Below are positions 7,858-18,898 of a stretch of 64,000 nt of DNA, one piece after another. Under the pieces are notes generated by a model. It was not told the origin of the DNA. It did no database searches and saw only the letters and a program-made list of their open reading frames with translations. The translations under genes were made by a program, and so were the position numbers. Numbering within the stretch: the stretch's first letter is position 1; every line of letters begins with the position of its first letter. The DNA is from Legionella impletisoli (GTDB taxonomy: Bacteria; Pseudomonadota; Gammaproteobacteria; Legionellales; Legionellaceae), in assembly GCF_900639875.1 (NCBI RefSeq), contig NZ_CAAAIA010000003.1, positions 167,077 to 231,076 of the forward strand. Direction: 5' to 3'.

Positions 7858-10074
7858 ATGAGTACGAATGCGAAAGGAACAGTCTACAACCACGATGAAG
7901 ACGAAATAGATTTATCAGCTATCTTTTCTCAGTTATGGGCTAATAAATGGCTGATTGTGGCTGTTGTTTTATTGTGTTTGCTGATAGGAGGGCTATATTC
8001 TGCTAGACAAGTTCCTCAATATAAGAGCGATGTCTTAATCCAAGTTGATGAAAAAAATAACAGCTCGTTTATGGGTGGCGATGCGCTAAGTAGTTTTGGC
8101 TTTTCGAATCAAAACAATGCCTCGGCCATTATCTCTGCATTAATTAAATCACGTTTCATTTTAACTCCTGTGATTCAGTCTTTAGGCTTAAATATTTCAA
8201 TTAGCCCAGAGCGTTCTTTCTGGCAAAAATTAGTTTCTAAAGGAGAAGCAAAAGCTGAAATCACTTTGTTTAATGTTCCTAAAGACCAACTTAGTGAGCC
8301 TTTTAAGCTAGTATATGAAGGCAACAATACAATTGCTCTTTTTAACGCGCAAAAAAAACCAATCTTGCAAGGTAAAATAGGTGAGGTAATCACAAGTAGA
8401 ACTCAACCCATTCGATTAAAGGTTAAATCACTTGAAGCACCCCGAGGCACCTATTTTATCTTGAAAAAATTTTCTAGCTCAAAAATTGTTAGCCAATTAA
8501 CGGAACAATTAAAAATCGAAGGGCTCGGAGAAAATAAAAAGGACACGGGACTTTTAGCAGTTTCTTTAAAGGGTTCTAATCCAGCTGTGCTTACCAAAAT
8601 TTTGAATGAAATAGCACATACAGCGAAGCTAAAAAATGCCGAAAAAAAATCCCTTGAAGCCTCTCAAACACTTAACTTCTTACGCCATCAGCTGCCACTG
8701 GCTAAAGAATCTTTAGCCAGCGCTGAATTTGAATTGAATCAATATCGTGCTAAAAGCGGGAAAATCGATATTAAAATGCAAGCTTCTTTATTGCTTGATC
8801 AATTAGCTGAACTCGACAAGCAATTGGCAACGCTTAGAATCAACGAAATTGAGATGGGGCAAAAGTACACCGACGCACATCCTTCATTAGTCGGTTTAAA
8901 GCGACAAGTTAATGAAATAGAGCATGAAAAGCAGCAGTTAGAACAAAAAATTAAAAAGTTACCAGAATCGGATCAAATCGCACTTGGGTTAATGCGCGAA
9001 GTAGAAGTAAAAAGTGCTTTGTACACAAGCTTACTAAATCGCATTCAAGAGCTTGAAGTAGTTAAAGCGGGCATGGTTAGTGATGTGCAAATTTTATCTT
9101 TAGCCAAATTGCCAGATGAACCTTTACCTAGCAAAACCAAATTAATTTATTTGGCAAGCTTATTTCTTGGGTTGATGATAAGTGTTGCAATTATTTTAGG
9201 CCGTAAGATTATTTTCCCTAAAGTACAAGACCCTCATTGGACGGAGCGGCATTTTAATATTGCCAATTTAGCGATTATCCCTTTTTCTAAGGAGCAACAA
9301 GAATTAATAAAAAACCTTAAAACCATGCCTAAGGGTCAATCAAAGCTTCTTGCAGAAATCAATCCCAAAAATTTATCTATTGAGTCTTTACGCAGCTTAC
9401 GCACTAGCTTACAAATTAGCCTGACATGCGCCAACAATAACATCATGACGATTCTAGGTATTTCGCCAGGGGTTGGAAAAACATTTGTCTCAACTAACCT
9501 TGCGCATCTCCTCGCAACGACTGGGAAACGCGTGTTATTCATTGATGCTGACTTACGGCGAGGAACTGCACATAAATATTTTAATTTAGACCTATCTCCT
9601 GGTTTTTCAGAACTGATTCAAAATAAAACCACGCGCGATGAAGCATTAAGAGCAACAGGGCATAAAAACTTAACCATTCTCTCATGCGGACAGTATCCAG
9701 ATGATCCAGCTGAATTACTAACCAGCAATGAGTGTAAAACATTAATTGATACCTTTTCAAAGGAATATGACATTGTTTTGGTGGATACGCCTCCCGTTTT
9801 ATTGGTTACTGATGCTGTTTTAATTAGTTCGAAAGCTTCTTTAAATTATTTAGTCATTGGAGCGAATATGCATCGGCAGGAAGATATTGAAATGACGATA
9901 AAACGTTTGCAAGCGGCAGGAGTTCCTATAACTGGCACAATTTTTAACTGTCAAAGTGCAGTAGCTCAAACTAACATTAACCAATATTATTCTTACAGCT
10001 ATTATTATGATGATAACAGCACCCCTAACACAGGAGTTGTGTGTAAAATAAAGAAATTCGCAAAAAGTGCATAG
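7858..10074 (+). CDS. wzc: Polysaccharide co-polymerase and tyrosine autokinase
   Basis: A 738-residue inner-membrane protein that controls chain length and contacts Wza. The N-terminal Wzz domain has membrane helix 1 at about 32-50; a long periplasmic helical part includes HPSLVGLKRQV and precedes helix 2 (about 430-448). The cytoplasmic BY-kinase domain has Walker A GVGKT (near 538), Walker A' VLFIDADLRRG (near 560) and Walker B IVLVDTPP (near 640). The tail carries the tyrosine cluster YYSYSYYY (710-717), the autophosphorylation target removed by Wzb. Kinase and transmembrane parts are in one chain, as in proteobacteria. TTAGGAAG is a good ribosome site. A 170-bp gap to rfaH follows. Confidence 0.95.
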   Translation: MSTNAKGTVYNHDEDEIDLSAIFSQLWANKWLIVAVVLLCLLIGGLYSARQVPQYKSDVLIQVDEKNNSSFMGGDALSSFGFSNQNNASAIISALIKSRFILTPVIQSLGLNISISPERSFWQKLVSKGEAKAEITLFNVPKDQLSEPFKLVYEGNNTIALFNAQKKPILQGKIGEVITSRTQPIRLKVKSLEAPRGTYFILKKFSSSKIVSQLTEQLKIEGLGENKKDTGLLAVSLKGSNPAVLTKILNEIAHTAKLKNAEKKSLEASQTLNFLRHQLPLAKESLASAEFELNQYRAKSGKIDIKMQASLLLDQLAELDKQLATLRINEIEMGQKYTDAHPSLVGLKRQVNEIEHEKQQLEQKIKKLPESDQIALGLMREVEVKSALYTSLLNRIQELEVVKAGMVSDVQILSLAKLPDEPLPSKTKLIYLASLFLGLMISVAIILGRKIIFPKVQDPHWTERHFNIANLAIIPFSKEQQELIKNLKTMPKGQSKLLAEINPKNLSIESLRSLRTSLQISLTCANNNIMTILGISPGVGKTFVSTNLAHLLATTGKRVLFIDADLRRGTAHKYFNLDLSPGFSELIQNKTTRDEALRATGHKNLTILSCGQYPDDPAELLTSNECKTLIDTFSKEYDIVLVDTPPVLLVTDAVLISSKASLNYLVIGANMHRQEDIEMTIKRLQAAGVPITGTIFNCQSAVAQTNINQYYSYSYYYDDNSTPNTGVVCKIKKFAKSA

Positions 10075-10178
10075 ATGCCACCTCTTACTTATGCGAGGTT
10101 TCCAGTAACCAGGCTCATTTAGTTATAAAACAAGGAACATTTATTTATATAAGAGCTAGAAATATTAATAAAAAACTT

Positions 10179-10214
10179 TATAATGCTTTTAAGTTATTCT
10201 TAAAAAAGAATAAC
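10179..10214 (+). promoter_or_regulatory. -10 box and leader hairpin before rfaH
   Basis: A perfect TATAAT (10179-10184) in AT-rich sequence is followed nine bases later by a 9-bp perfect inverted repeat, GTTATTCTT and AAGAATAAC (10193-10201 and 10206-10214) with an AAAA loop. No good -35 box is seen at the right distance. After the hairpin there is a five-codon mini-ORF (ATG AGG AGT ACA TAG, 10214-10230 region) and AGGAG at 10228-10232, 11 bases before the rfaH ATG. A regulatory leader is possible; the promoter call is tentative. Confidence 0.35.
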
Positions 10215-10243
10215 ATGAGGAGTACATAGGAGTTGTAGTTGTA

Positions 10244-10771
10244 ATGATTCAGGATGTATTTAAGGAAAACAAATGGTACTTGGTGCAATGTAAGCCAAGG
10301 CAAACGTTTCGTGCAGAACTCCACTTAACCAATCAAGGGTATCATTGTTTTCATCCCACATACCCTGTTAAAAAGAAAGTTAGAACCAACGGCACTATCG
10401 CTATCCAAACCACAATAGAACCTCTTTTTCCACATTACCTTTTTGTATCCCTCTCCAATCTAGATAGCTGGTATACAATTCGCTCAACTCGGGGCGTTAA
10501 ATCCATCGTGACCTTTAATGGCATACCTGGCTCGGTATCCCATTCTATCCTTGAAGGCATACGATACCATTGCAATGTATTGAATGGTTTAGAACCAGAG
10601 CCCATGTTTAAAGAAGGCCAACGGGTACGTATTACAGAAGGTTGTTTTAAAGAATTAGAAGCGATTGTTGCCGCAAATACTGGCGAAGAGCGAGTAATAT
10701 TACTTCTTAATTTGTTTAACCGCGAGCAGCAGATTGAGCTACCCATTACCTCAATCGCAGCTTTCGGTTAA
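10244..10771 (+). CDS. rfaH: Transcription antiterminator RfaH
   Basis: A 175-residue NusG paralogue. The N-terminal NGN domain begins WYLVQCKPRQTFRAELHL and continues with PLFPHYLFV and IRSTRGVKSIVTF, close to enterobacterial RfaH. The C-terminal KOW-type domain includes FKEGQRVRITEGCF. RfaH binds RNA polymerase paused at an ops element, suppresses pausing and Rho-dependent termination, and recruits ribosomes. A perfect ops core lies 187 bp downstream, ahead of the pseudaminic acid operon, so the likely target is next door. NusG itself would normally sit beside secE and rplK, which are absent here. AGGAG (10228-10232) is the ribosome site. Confidence 0.93.
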   Translation: MIQDVFKENKWYLVQCKPRQTFRAELHLTNQGYHCFHPTYPVKKKVRTNGTIAIQTTIEPLFPHYLFVSLSNLDSWYTIRSTRGVKSIVTFNGIPGSVSHSILEGIRYHCNVLNGLEPEPMFKEGQRVRITEGCFKELEAIVAANTGEERVILLLNLFNREQQIELPITSIAAFG

Positions 10772-10800
10772 GAAAAACGTAACTACTCCTCCACCGACTC

Positions 10801-10911
10801 CCCGCGGCTTGACCGCGGGATCCAGGAACATGGACCAAGGGGTAGAAGCAAAAGAATTTTATTAGGTCGCAGACATAATCCTAATGTCTACATCCCACGG
10901 CTTGTCCGGGG
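10801..10911. repeat. CTTGA-loop palindrome and degenerate second copy
   Basis: CCCGCGG-CTTGA-CCGCGGG (10801-10819) is a perfect 7-bp stem with a 5-base loop, followed by ATCCAGG. About 75 bp on, CCCACGG-CTTGT-CCGGGG (10894-10911) is a decayed version of the same motif. The same core occurs inside both MITE copies and in the 209-bp tandem repeat. The first hairpin could act as a terminator for rfaH but has no T-run, so it is better called a dispersed palindromic repeat. Confidence 0.75.
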
Positions 10912-10942
10912 AACTATATACCCGTGATGCTTTTTTGGAAAA

Positions 10943-10969
10943 GAGCTAAAATCCAAGGGCGGTAGCGTG
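10943..10969 (+). promoter_or_regulatory. ops / JUMPstart element
   Basis: GGCGGTAGCGTG at 10958-10969 is identical to the core of the enterobacterial ops element bound by RfaH. The bases before it (AGCTAAAATCCAAG, 10944-10957) resemble the 3' half of the JUMPstart sequence (AGCTGTAAAGCCAGG). It lies in the non-coding leader 220 bp before pseB, on the coding strand, and just after the rfaH gene. The expected role is to pause RNA polymerase and load RfaH so that the long polysaccharide operon is read through. The rest of this 418-bp gap holds only the palindromes noted separately. Confidence 0.9.
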
Positions 10970-11153
10970 TTAAATCTTACATGTGAGCAATAACGTAAGT
11001 TTATAAATAACCTTATCCAATGATTATAAAGATTTTATTAATAAAAGAACGTGGAAAATTACGTGTATAAAAAGTTTGCTGACATAGTTGTACAACGAGC
11101 AATAGAATTATCTCAGTTTGAGAGTTTAATACAAAACCTTCCCGAATGAATAG

Positions 11154-13345
<2,192 letters not shown>

Positions 13346-13366
13346 TAAAATGCAGCTAGCGATATT

Positions 13367-14251
13367 ATGAAATTAGCATTAGGAACCGCGCAGTTTGGGA
13401 TGAATTATGGTATTACTAATTCGACAGGCAGGGTTAGTTTACCTGAAATAAAATCCATTTTAGACCTTAGTAGAAGCTATGGTATCAATACACTTGATAC
13501 AGCTTATGTTTATGGAAATGCAGAGGAAAGTCTGGGATTTATTATTGAGAAAGATTTATTTCAAATTATTACAAAAACCAAACCTGTAACACAAAGTTCT
13601 ATAACGAATTCAGTTATAAATCAAATAAAGAAAGGTATTCAATTATCTTTTAATCGCTTACAGCAGCAAAAAATTTATGGCCTGTTAGTTCATCATGGTG
13701 AGGAGCTTTTGTTAAAAAATGGCGAACGCTTATTTGATCTGCTAAAAACATACAAGGAGAAAGAGCAGATATCGAAAATTGGCGTATCGGTATATACGGT
13801 TGAAGCTGCGATGAAAATAGTAGAGAAATACCCAATTGATCTGATTCAAGTTCCTTTAAATATGCTTGATCAACGTATGTCTAATTCTGGGATGTTAAAA
13901 ATATTAAAAGAAAAAGATATTGAAATTCATGTTCGATCGGCCTTTTTGCAAGGCGTGTTATTAGAAAACAAAAAGAATTTATCGAAAAATTTTGATCGAA
14001 TTCATGAGCAATTAGCTAATCTTGAACAACTCTCATCCGAAACAGGGGTGTCAAAACTTGCTATTGCATTAAGTTATTTAAAGAGTATTTCCGAGATTGA
14101 TAAAATAATCATTGGTGTATTAAATACTATTCAATTAGAAGAGTGTGTTTCAGCATTTAATACAGATATTCCTCAAAAGATTAATTATCAGATATTTGAA
14201 TGTAAAGATAATATGATTATCAATCCAAGCAATTGGGAAAAATTAAATTGA
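13367..14251 (+). CDS. Aldo/keto reductase in pseudaminic acid operon
   Basis: A 294-residue AKR-fold oxidoreductase. It starts LALGTAQFGMNYGITN, as in the sugar-operon branch of the family, with a likely catalytic Tyr in DTAYVYGNAE, Lys in ITKTKP and His in VHHGEE. It lies 21 bp after pseC and shares a TTGA stop/start with the next gene, so it belongs to the operon. The canonical pseudaminic acid route has no AKR step; the substrate is unknown and may be a side-chain precursor or a modified sugar. No strong ribosome site. Confidence 0.82.
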   Translation: MKLALGTAQFGMNYGITNSTGRVSLPEIKSILDLSRSYGINTLDTAYVYGNAEESLGFIIEKDLFQIITKTKPVTQSSITNSVINQIKKGIQLSFNRLQQQKIYGLLVHHGEELLLKNGERLFDLLKTYKEKEQISKIGVSVYTVEAAMKIVEKYPIDLIQVPLNMLDQRMSNSGMLKILKEKDIEIHVRSAFLQGVLLENKKNLSKNFDRIHEQLANLEQLSSETGVSKLAIALSYLKSISEIDKIIIGVLNTIQLEECVSAFNTDIPQKINYQIFECKDNMIINPSNWEKLN

Positions 14252-15159
14252 ATCGAAAAGTTAGTAAAACGATTCAATTAGGAATCATTGGTTTTAGTGA
14301 AGGAAATGGCCATCCATATTCTTGGGCCGCTATTTGCAACGGTTATGATTCATTGATGATGAGCCAATGCCCATTTCCAGTTATTCTAGAATATCTTGCA
14401 AAACAATCATTTCCTGAAGATGCAATATCATACGCCAAGGTTACTCATATTTGGACCCAGGATAAAAATTTATCAAGGCATATCGCTCAATCCTCAAATA
14501 TTCCCCATATAGTTGAACACTATGAAGATATGATTGGAGTTGTTGATGCTGTTTTACTTGCAAGAGACGACCCAGAATCTCATCTGCCGATGAGCTTGCC
14601 TTTTATAAATGCAGGAGTCCCAATCTATATTGATAAACCCATTGCAACGGATATAAAAACGCTTGAATCTATACTTGAGCATGAAAAATACCCTGGCCAA
14701 ATTTTTTCTTGCTCGGCTTTAAGATATGCAAAGGAATTTAATTTAACGGAAATTGAGCTGAATGAGCTAGGAACTATTGAATATATTGAAGCCAGTATAA
14801 ATAAAAGCTGGGAAAAATATGGTGTTCATATTATTGAGCCTGTTTTAAATTTATTCGACTTATCAAGTGAAAAAGCTAAGATCGCAGCCATAAAACAAAA
14901 TGATATCCAAAGTGTTTTTGCACATTGGCCAGACCTCCTTATTAAGTTTTCCACACTTGGTCGTTTGCCAACTCCAATTGTTATCCGATTGTATGGAACA
15001 AAAGGATTTAAGGAGATTCAGTTCGAAAACACTTTTGCTGCTTTTAAAATGGCAATAGAAATGTTTATAGAAGGTTTTATAAGCAAAAAATATATGATTA
15101 CCCATAACCAAATGAAAAATATAGTCACACTTATAGAGAAAGGAAATAGTTGCATATGA
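14248..15159 (+). CDS. Gfo/Idh/MocA-type oxidoreductase
   Basis: About 303 residues. The N-terminus has a Rossmann-like start (IQLGIIGFSEGNGHPYS), and IYIDKPIATD in the middle matches the family EKPxA motif whose Lys takes part in catalysis. Family members oxidise or reduce sugars with NAD(P). The first glycine motif is unusual (GFSEGNGH in place of GxGxxG), so cofactor binding may differ. The start is probably the TTG at 14248, which overlaps the stop of the aldo/keto reductase (TTGA); another TTG lies at 14233. The gene ends in an ATGA overlap with the SDR. Role in the pathway unknown. Confidence 0.75.
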   Translation: MNRKVSKTIQLGIIGFSEGNGHPYSWAAICNGYDSLMMSQCPFPVILEYLAKQSFPEDAISYAKVTHIWTQDKNLSRHIAQSSNIPHIVEHYEDMIGVVDAVLLARDDPESHLPMSLPFINAGVPIYIDKPIATDIKTLESILEHEKYPGQIFSCSALRYAKEFNLTEIELNELGTIEYIEASINKSWEKYGVHIIEPVLNLFDLSSEKAKIAAIKQNDIQSVFAHWPDLLIKFSTLGRLPTPIVIRLYGTKGFKEIQFENTFAAFKMAIEMFIEGFISKKYMITHNQMKNIVTLIEKGNSCI

Positions 15160-15920
15160 TGGAGCATCCAACGGTTTTTTTGACTGGCGCAACTGGAAAG
15201 CTTGGAAAGAATATTGCACTTGGATTTGCATCATTAGGTTGTCAACTAATTTTGCCTATTCGATCTGAGCAAACCGGCTATGAATTGGCAATGAAATGTA
15301 AACAGGCGGGATCTAAAGAAGTGCATTTGATACAAGTTGATCTGACTGAGGATAATTCTGCGGATAAGATTCAAACATGGCTTAATGACCATGAGATTTT
15401 TCCAAACATTTTAGTAAATAATGCTAGAAATTTAAATTATTTAAGAAATGACAAAGGGATAGTCAGTCGAGAAAATTGGAAGGGTGAGATGCTACTTGAT
15501 GTAATAATACCCTATGAGCTAACAATGCTGCTAGCTCAATTACCCGGTTCAACATTAAAAAAAGTAATTAATATATCATCAATTTATGGTATCACCGTAC
15601 CCAATCTTAAGCTATATGATAACCCCGACTCTGATTCCTCTATTAATTATGGGGTTGCTAAAGCAGCACTTATTCATTTAACAAAAGAGTTAGCCGTAAG
15701 ACTTGCTTCCAAAGAAATAGAAGTGAATTCTATTTCTTTCGGGGGTGTTGAAGGTAGAGTAAAAGAGGATTTTTTAACAAAATATAAAAATCTTTGTCCA
15801 GCAGAAAAAATGTTATCCGAAGATCAAATTTTTGGAACGGTTAAATTTTTAGCTTTTAATGACTCTAATGGTATGACTGGTCATAATTTAGTAATGGATG
15901 GCGGTTGGACAGTATGGTGA
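15156..15920 (+). CDS. Short-chain dehydrogenase/reductase
   Basis: A 254-residue classical SDR: FLTGATGKLGKNIA for NAD(P), VNNARN in place of NNAG, ISSIYG with catalytic Ser, and a YGVAKAA motif giving YxxxK. It ends with GHNLVMDGGWTVW, typical of the family C-terminus. It resembles flagellin-modification SDRs of the PtmA type, which occur in nonulosonic acid loci, but the reaction is not known. It overlaps the Gfo/Idh gene by four bases and also overlaps pseF, so translation is coupled. AAAGGAA lies before the start. Confidence 0.82.
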   Translation: MMEHPTVFLTGATGKLGKNIALGFASLGCQLILPIRSEQTGYELAMKCKQAGSKEVHLIQVDLTEDNSADKIQTWLNDHEIFPNILVNNARNLNYLRNDKGIVSRENWKGEMLLDVIIPYELTMLLAQLPGSTLKKVINISSIYGITVPNLKLYDNPDSDSSINYGVAKAALIHLTKELAVRLASKEIEVNSISFGGVEGRVKEDFLTKYKNLCPAEKMLSEDQIFGTVKFLAFNDSNGMTGHNLVMDGGWTVW

Positions 15921-16603
15921 TGCGCAGATTAGCAGTTATTCCAGCTCGTGGTGGTTCAAAACGCTTAGAGAAAAAAAATATTCTCAATTTTCATGGCAAG
16001 CCTCTTATTTATTGGACAATTATATCTGCGTTAAATAGTAAATTATTTGATGATGTTATTGTAAGTACAGACGATGAGGAAATCGCCAAAATTTCAGTTG
16101 AATCCGGAGCATCAGTTCCATTTCTTCGCAAGGCCCATGCTGATGATTTTTCACCAGTAAGTCTGGTTACTATAAATGTTCTTGAACACTTCAAATCTAT
16201 GAAGAATGTTACCTATGATCTTGTCGTTCAGCTAATGCCAAATTGCCCGTTACGTAATGACAAAAATATTAATGATGCTGTTAATTATTTTGAGAGTCGC
16301 AATATACCCTCCCAAATTAGTTGTTTTCGATATGGTTGGATGAATCCTTGGTGGGCTGTTGAACTAGATAAGAATAATAATCCGAGTCCTCTTTTTAAGG
16401 AAGCGCTCACAAAACGCTCTCAAGACTTACCTAATCTCTTTTGCCCGAGTGGAGCTATTTGGATTGCTAAACCTGAATTTTTAATAAAAGCAAAAACTTT
16501 TTATTGTCGTGGCCATATTTTTTGGGAAATGCCATGGAAAGCTGCCATAGATATTGATGATGAAGCGGATCTTTTTATGGCAAAATCTTTATTCATGGCT
16601 TAA
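15914..16603 (+). CDS. pseF: CMP-pseudaminic acid synthetase
   Basis: Last step: activates pseudaminic acid with CTP to CMP-Pse. 229 residues; the nucleotide-binding signature LAVIPARGGSKRL is at the N-terminus, then NFHGKPLIYWTI, VSTDDEEIA, LMPNCPLR and the metal-binding DIDDEADL near the end. These define the acylneuraminate cytidylyltransferases; Pse specificity is inferred from pseB, pseC, pseG and pseI in the same operon. The start could also be GTG 15917 or ATG 15920, the latter overlapping the SDR stop as TGATG. Confidence 0.92.
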   Translation: MVMRRLAVIPARGGSKRLEKKNILNFHGKPLIYWTIISALNSKLFDDVIVSTDDEEIAKISVESGASVPFLRKAHADDFSPVSLVTINVLEHFKSMKNVTYDLVVQLMPNCPLRNDKNINDAVNYFESRNIPSQISCFRYGWMNPWWAVELDKNNNPSPLFKEALTKRSQDLPNLFCPSGAIWIAKPEFLIKAKTFYCRGHIFWEMPWKAAIDIDDEADLFMAKSLFMA

Positions 16604-16645
16604 GAAGCTCTATTAGCAATTAAAATAATAAATTATTTAAAAATT

Positions 16646-17329
16646 ATGAGAAAAAAAGTACTAATTTGTGCAGCTCATCCTGATGATGAAGTTCTTGGTT
16701 GCGGGGGAACAATCGCTAAATTTTCAGATGAAGGAGCAGATGTACATATCTTATTTCTTGCAGATGGAGTTTCGTCTCGAGATCCGAAAGAATCGAACAA
16801 GCTTATTAATTCCTCTGAAGCCAGAAGGCAAAGTGCATATATAGCCGCTGATATTTTAGGAGTAAAGTCTCTGATGTTTGGAGACTTTCCCGATAATAGA
16901 ATGGACTCTATTGGTTTGTTAGAAATAGTAAAATTTATAGAAAATAAAATAAATGAATTTCAGCCTCAAATTCTTTTGACACATTATAGTAGTGATTTAA
17001 ATATAGATCACAGAATAGTCAATCAAGCTGTGATTACAGCATGTCGTCCACAGCCCGACTTTTTTGTTGAAACGCTCCTTTTTTTTGAAGTTTGCTCTAG
17101 TACAGAATGGCAAATTCCTACTACATTTTCTCCTAATTGGTTTGTAGATATTGCAAAATATCTCGAGCTTCGCTCAAAAGCATTGGAAGCATATTCAGCG
17201 GAGCTTCGAGCTTGGCCCCATAGCCGTTCTTTAAAAGCAATTAATCATTTAGCTAATTGGCGAGGTGCTAGTATTGGTGTTGAAGCTGCTGAAGCATTTA
17301 TGCTTGGGCGAAGAGTTATCAAGGATTGA
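16646..17329 (+). CDS. PIG-L/LmbE-family deacetylase
   Basis: A 227-residue zinc-dependent N-deacetylase. The metal site AHPDDEVLGCGG is at the N-terminus and LTHYSSDLNIDHRIV supplies the later zinc-ligand His region. Known members remove N-acetyl groups from sugars such as GlcNAc-PI. In this operon it could deacetylate a pseudaminic acid precursor or product, making a free amine for the formyltransferase encoded further on; that is inference. It starts 42 bp after pseF without a clear ribosome site, and its stop touches the start of the pseG-pseH fusion. Confidence 0.85.
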   Translation: MRKKVLICAAHPDDEVLGCGGTIAKFSDEGADVHILFLADGVSSRDPKESNKLINSSEARRQSAYIAADILGVKSLMFGDFPDNRMDSIGLLEIVKFIENKINEFQPQILLTHYSSDLNIDHRIVNQAVITACRPQPDFFVETLLFFEVCSSTEWQIPTTFSPNWFVDIAKYLELRSKALEAYSAELRAWPHSRSLKAINHLANWRGASIGVEAAEAFMLGRRVIKD

Positions 17330-17331
17330 TG

Positions 17332-18876
17332 ATGCGCTTCTTATTTCGAACTGATAGTAGTTTGAATATTGGCAGCGGACATATAATGCGTTGTCTAACC
17401 TTAGCCAATGAATTAAAAAAATATGGCGCAGATATTTCATTTGTTTGTCGAAATCATAAAGGAAATTTAATAAACAAAGTTGAAACAGCAGGATATCGCG
17501 TTTATCGTTTGAAATCGTATACTAGTGAAAATTATAGTGGAAATGATTATTCTCTCTGGCTAGGGGTTACACAGGAAGAAGATGCTCATGAAATTTTATC
17601 AGTAATAGGTAAGAAATATTTTGATTGGGTTATTGTTGACCATTACGCTATAGATGAAATCTGGGAAAGAATGATTCGTCAAAGAGCAAGAAAAATAATG
17701 GTCATTGACGATTTAGCTAATCGTAAACATGATTGTGACTTTCTACTAGATCAAAATTATTTTGGGGCAAAAACCCCTAAACGATATAATCATCTAGTCT
17801 CACCAACTTGTCATAAATTACTTGGTCCAAGATATGCATTGCTTCAACCAGAATATAAATATTTTCGAAAACGGTTAAATCCACATAACGGCACTGTTAA
17901 AACCATACTGATTTTTTTTGGTGGAAGTGATAAAAAAAATCTCACGGAAATCGTGTTAAATGCTTTAAATTGTGATGAACTAAAAGAAATAAAAGTTAAT
18001 GTTGTTATAGGAAGTAATTATTGTTACCCCGAAAAGATCAGGAGGCTAGTATCTACACGAGCAAATACTTTTTTGTTTCGCAATTTATCTACTCTTGCAC
18101 ATTTAATTAAGAGCTCTGATTTAATGATAGGTGCTGGAGGAGCAACCACTTGGGAACGAATGTGTTTAGGAATACCTACGGTAGCATCAATCATATCTGA
18201 AAATCAAAAAGAAATGACTTTAGCATTAAGTAATGAGACTTTACAAATATCTGTTAATGATCCATTTGATATGAGTGTGAATGATTGGAAAGAATTAATA
18301 GGGGGTATGATAAGACAACCCTTTTTGATTCAAACTTTTTCTAATCAATCAAAGAAATATGTAGATGGACATGGTGTTGAAAGGGTTATAAGTTTTATTT
18401 ATAAAAATGCACCAAAGTCAATTAATATTAGAAAGGCAAATGAACAGGATGAGGGATTGTTGCTTTCCTGGGTTAATGATTCGACAGTTAGGCGGCATAG
18501 TTTTTCAAAAAAGAGTATTGCAAAAGAAGAACATTCAGCTTGGTTTCAATCTAAAATCAATGATCCGTATTGTTATGTTTTTATTGGCGAAGATGAGCAA
18601 GGACTTCCCATTGGGCAAGTCCGTTTTGAAGTTGATATAGATAAGCTCGAAGCATCAATAGATATTAGTATCGATCCTTGTTTTCGAGGGAGTGGTTTAT
18701 CAAAACAACTATTAACATTAGCCTTGTCTAATTTTCGTTGTATTATGCCAAATTTAAAAATTATAGCCGAAGTCCTCTTAGAAAATAGCAAAAGCCACTG
18801 TCTTTTTTTAAGTCTAAACTTTCGTGAGATTTCCTCAAGACGTGCTAATTCAAAGACATATGAGTTAGTAATATAA
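17332..18876 (+). CDS. PseG hydrolase fused to PseH-like acetyltransferase
   Basis: A bifunctional protein of about 514 residues. Residues 1 to about 350 match PseG, the UDP-sugar hydrolase that frees 2,4-diacetamido-2,4,6-trideoxy-L-altrose: RTDSSLNIGSGHIMRCLTLA, WVIVDHYAID, MVIDDLANR, LLGPRYALLQPEY, IFFGGSDKKN and AGGATTWERM. Residues about 364-514 are a GNAT domain (INIRKANEQDEGLLLSWVND, GQVRF, RGSGLSKQLL) fitting PseH, which N-acetylates C4 just before the PseG step. No separate pseH is present, so the fusion completes the pathway. Starts at 17329 and 17332 are both possible; AAGGA spacing favours 17332. Confidence 0.92.
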   Translation: MRFLFRTDSSLNIGSGHIMRCLTLANELKKYGADISFVCRNHKGNLINKVETAGYRVYRLKSYTSENYSGNDYSLWLGVTQEEDAHEILSVIGKKYFDWVIVDHYAIDEIWERMIRQRARKIMVIDDLANRKHDCDFLLDQNYFGAKTPKRYNHLVSPTCHKLLGPRYALLQPEYKYFRKRLNPHNGTVKTILIFFGGSDKKNLTEIVLNALNCDELKEIKVNVVIGSNYCYPEKIRRLVSTRANTFLFRNLSTLAHLIKSSDLMIGAGGATTWERMCLGIPTVASIISENQKEMTLALSNETLQISVNDPFDMSVNDWKELIGGMIRQPFLIQTFSNQSKKYVDGHGVERVISFIYKNAPKSINIRKANEQDEGLLLSWVNDSTVRRHSFSKKSIAKEEHSAWFQSKINDPYCYVFIGEDEQGLPIGQVRFEVDIDKLEASIDISIDPCFRGSGLSKQLLTLALSNFRCIMPNLKIIAEVLLENSKSHCLFLSLNFREISSRRANSKTYELVI

Positions 18877-18898
18877 CTTTCAGTTTAAGAAAATATTT

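Noticed and set aside
14863..15234. 123-codon minus-strand frame
   Set aside because: Lies across the end of the Gfo/Idh gene and start of the SDR gene, both well supported on the plus strand; composition is not protein-like.
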